Below, in pieces: positions 5,823 to 6,664 of a DNA stretch of 6,664 bases; within the stretch, counting starts at the first letter, position 1, and every line of letters starts with the position of its first letter. The notes beneath the pieces were generated by a model that did not search any database, was not told the origin of the DNA, and saw nothing but the letters and a program-made list of their open reading frames with translations. The position numbers and the translations under genes were made by a program. The DNA comes from Acidobacteriota bacterium (GTDB lineage: Bacteria; Acidobacteriota; Terriglobia; Terriglobales; Acidobacteriaceae). The stretch lies in contig JAJZCP010000090.1 of the NCBI GenBank assembly GCA_021846065.1, positions 1 through 6,664 on the forward strand, read 5' to 3'.

Positions 5823-6664
5823 TTATGCCTTGCGCGGTTGCCGCGTCGTGCGCGCAAAGCTGTCGCGCGTCTCCAGCGGGAGATGGTAGCTCTCGTCATC
5901 GCCGGGAAAGCCGCGCGTCGTCACGTCCTTGCGATAGCTTTCGACAGCTCCGCGCACCAGCAGGGCAGCGTCTGCATAACGGCGAACGAACTTTGCCGGA
6001 GGCGCAAACGTCAGATTCAACAAGTCATGCAGCACCAGAATCTGCCCATCGCATTCCGGCCCCGCGCCAATGCCGATGGTCGGAATGCTCAACTCCGCGG
6101 TAATCTGTGCCGCCACTTCGCGCGGAACGCCTTCCAGCACCAGCATCACCGCCCCTGCGGCCTCCAGCGCCTGCGCATCGGCAACCAGCATTTCGGCTGC
6201 CTGCAAGGATTTCCCCTGCACGCGATATCCACCCATTCTGTGCAGCGACTGCGGCGTCAATCCGATGTGGCCGATCACCGGAATCTCCGCGTCCGTCATG
6301 CGCTGGACCAATTCCACGCGGTTGCGGCCGCCTTCCACTTTGACGGCTTCCGCTCCGGCCTCTTGCACAAAGCGCAATGCGTTTCGCACGCCTTCCGCCG
6401 CATCCACATGGTAGGAAGCGTAGGGCATGTCCGCTGCCAGCAATGCGCGTCGCACGCCGCGCCGCACAGCGCGGGTGAACATCACCATCTCATCCATGGT
6501 GACGGCCAGGGTGCTTTCATGTCCAAGCATCACCATGGCAAGCGAGTCCCCAACCAGCACAATGTCGATGCTGGCCTCATCCACCACCCGCGCCATGGCG
6601 TAGTCGTATGCGGTCAGCGCCGCGATCGGCACATGGTTGCGCTTTTTTTTCCTGCAATAGGGGA
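5823..6664 (-). CDS. panB: 3-methyl-2-oxobutanoate hydroxymethyltransferase, 5'-truncated by the window edge
   Basis: PanB transfers a hydroxymethyl group from methylenetetrahydrofolate to 2-oxoisovalerate, making ketopantoate, the first committed step to pantothenate. It is a cytosolic TIM-barrel enzyme needing Mg2+. Visible are ALTAYDYAMARVVDEA, IVLVGDSLAMVMLGHESTLA with the metal-binding Asp, LLAADMPYASYHV with the second metal Asp, AEAVKVEGG, IGHIGLTPQSLHRMGGYRVQG, MLVLEGVPREVA with the catalytic Glu, and IGIGAGPECDGQILVLHDLL. GDSLAMV has Ala where Gly is usual. A GTG at 6630-6632 could start translation, but the frame stays open to the edge and reads CRKKKRNHVPIAAL before LTAYDY. That matches the charged stretch found there in E. 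coli PanB, so I infer the true start lies outside the window. A basic tail (about 15 residues, ending RQPRKA) extends past the usual end. It is the upstream partner of panC. Confidence 0.97.
   Translation of the reverse strand, partial: PYCRKKKRNHVPIAALTAYDYAMARVVDEASIDIVLVGDSLAMVMLGHESTLAVTMDEMVMFTRAVRRGVRRALLAADMPYASYHVDAAEGVRNALRFVQEAGAEAVKVEGGRNRVELVQRMTDAEIPVIGHIGLTPQSLHRMGGYRVQGKSLQAAEMLVADAQALEAAGAVMLVLEGVPREVAAQITAELSIPTIGIGAGPECDGQILVLHDLLNLTFAPPAKFVRRYADAALLVRGAVESYRKDVTTRGFPGDDESYHLPLETRDSFARTTRQPRKA

Noticed and set aside
5813..5899. Extension of panC upstream by 29 residues
   Set aside because: It lies within the panB 3' end in another frame and reads as an Arg-rich string; the MKIVSSIAEAR start is the family-like N-terminus and follows the panB stop by 10 bases.
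5387..6103. Open plus-strand frame of 238 codons across panC and panB
   Set aside because: It is antisense to two genes identified by catalytic motifs and its product is compositionally arbitrary.
6643..6650. T8 run as a plus-strand intrinsic terminator
   Set aside because: No stable GC stem precedes it on the plus strand, no plus-strand gene ends nearby, and it is explained as Lys codons of panB.

Overview
The window is a GC-rich stretch (roughly 60% by eye) of ordinary bacterial chromosome. It holds seven protein-coding genes, six of them recognisable housekeeping or stress genes. The protein sequences (for example the GSAM N-terminus reading [17 protein letters not shown], and the PanB/PanC pair) and an intergenic TTCTGAGCAAAGCGAAGAA element look to me like Acidobacteriota, probably Terriglobia. 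That placement rests on memory of related sequences, not on a search, and is moderate in confidence. I see no mobile element, CRISPR array, tRNA, rRNA or obvious horizontally acquired block.

Layout from left to right: (1) purM on the minus strand, entering from the left edge with its C-terminal part outside the window; it encodes the AIR synthetase of purine biosynthesis. (2) A divergent intergenic region of about 190 bases, then hemL on the plus strand, which makes 5-aminolevulinate for haem and other tetrapyrroles. (3) A convergent gap of 133 bases containing a short stem-loop-like element. (4) An unrecognised, probably exported 469-residue protein on the minus strand. (5) Divergent from it, on the plus strand, a bcp-type thiol peroxidase that overlaps the start of an AAG/Mpg-family 3-methyladenine DNA glycosylase gene. 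(6) On the minus strand, the panB-panC pair for pantothenate (CoA precursor) synthesis. panC converges on the glycosylase gene with an 18-base overlap of their 3' ends, and panB runs off the right edge.

Functionally there are three small units. bcp and mpg form a likely two-gene plus-strand unit for peroxide detoxification and alkylation repair. panB and panC make the two substrates-to-product steps of pantothenate synthesis: PanB makes ketopantoate, and PanC joins pantoate to beta-alanine. purM and hemL are divergent neighbours in unrelated biosynthetic pathways. The one gene of unknown function carries a C-terminal DxxGDGxxD loop of the FG-GAP/calcium-binding type.

I did not find evidence of an undescribed system. 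The points worth a second look are the unknown exported protein, the intergenic repeat-like element, the start-site ambiguities of hemL and the unknown gene, and the tight gene overlaps.
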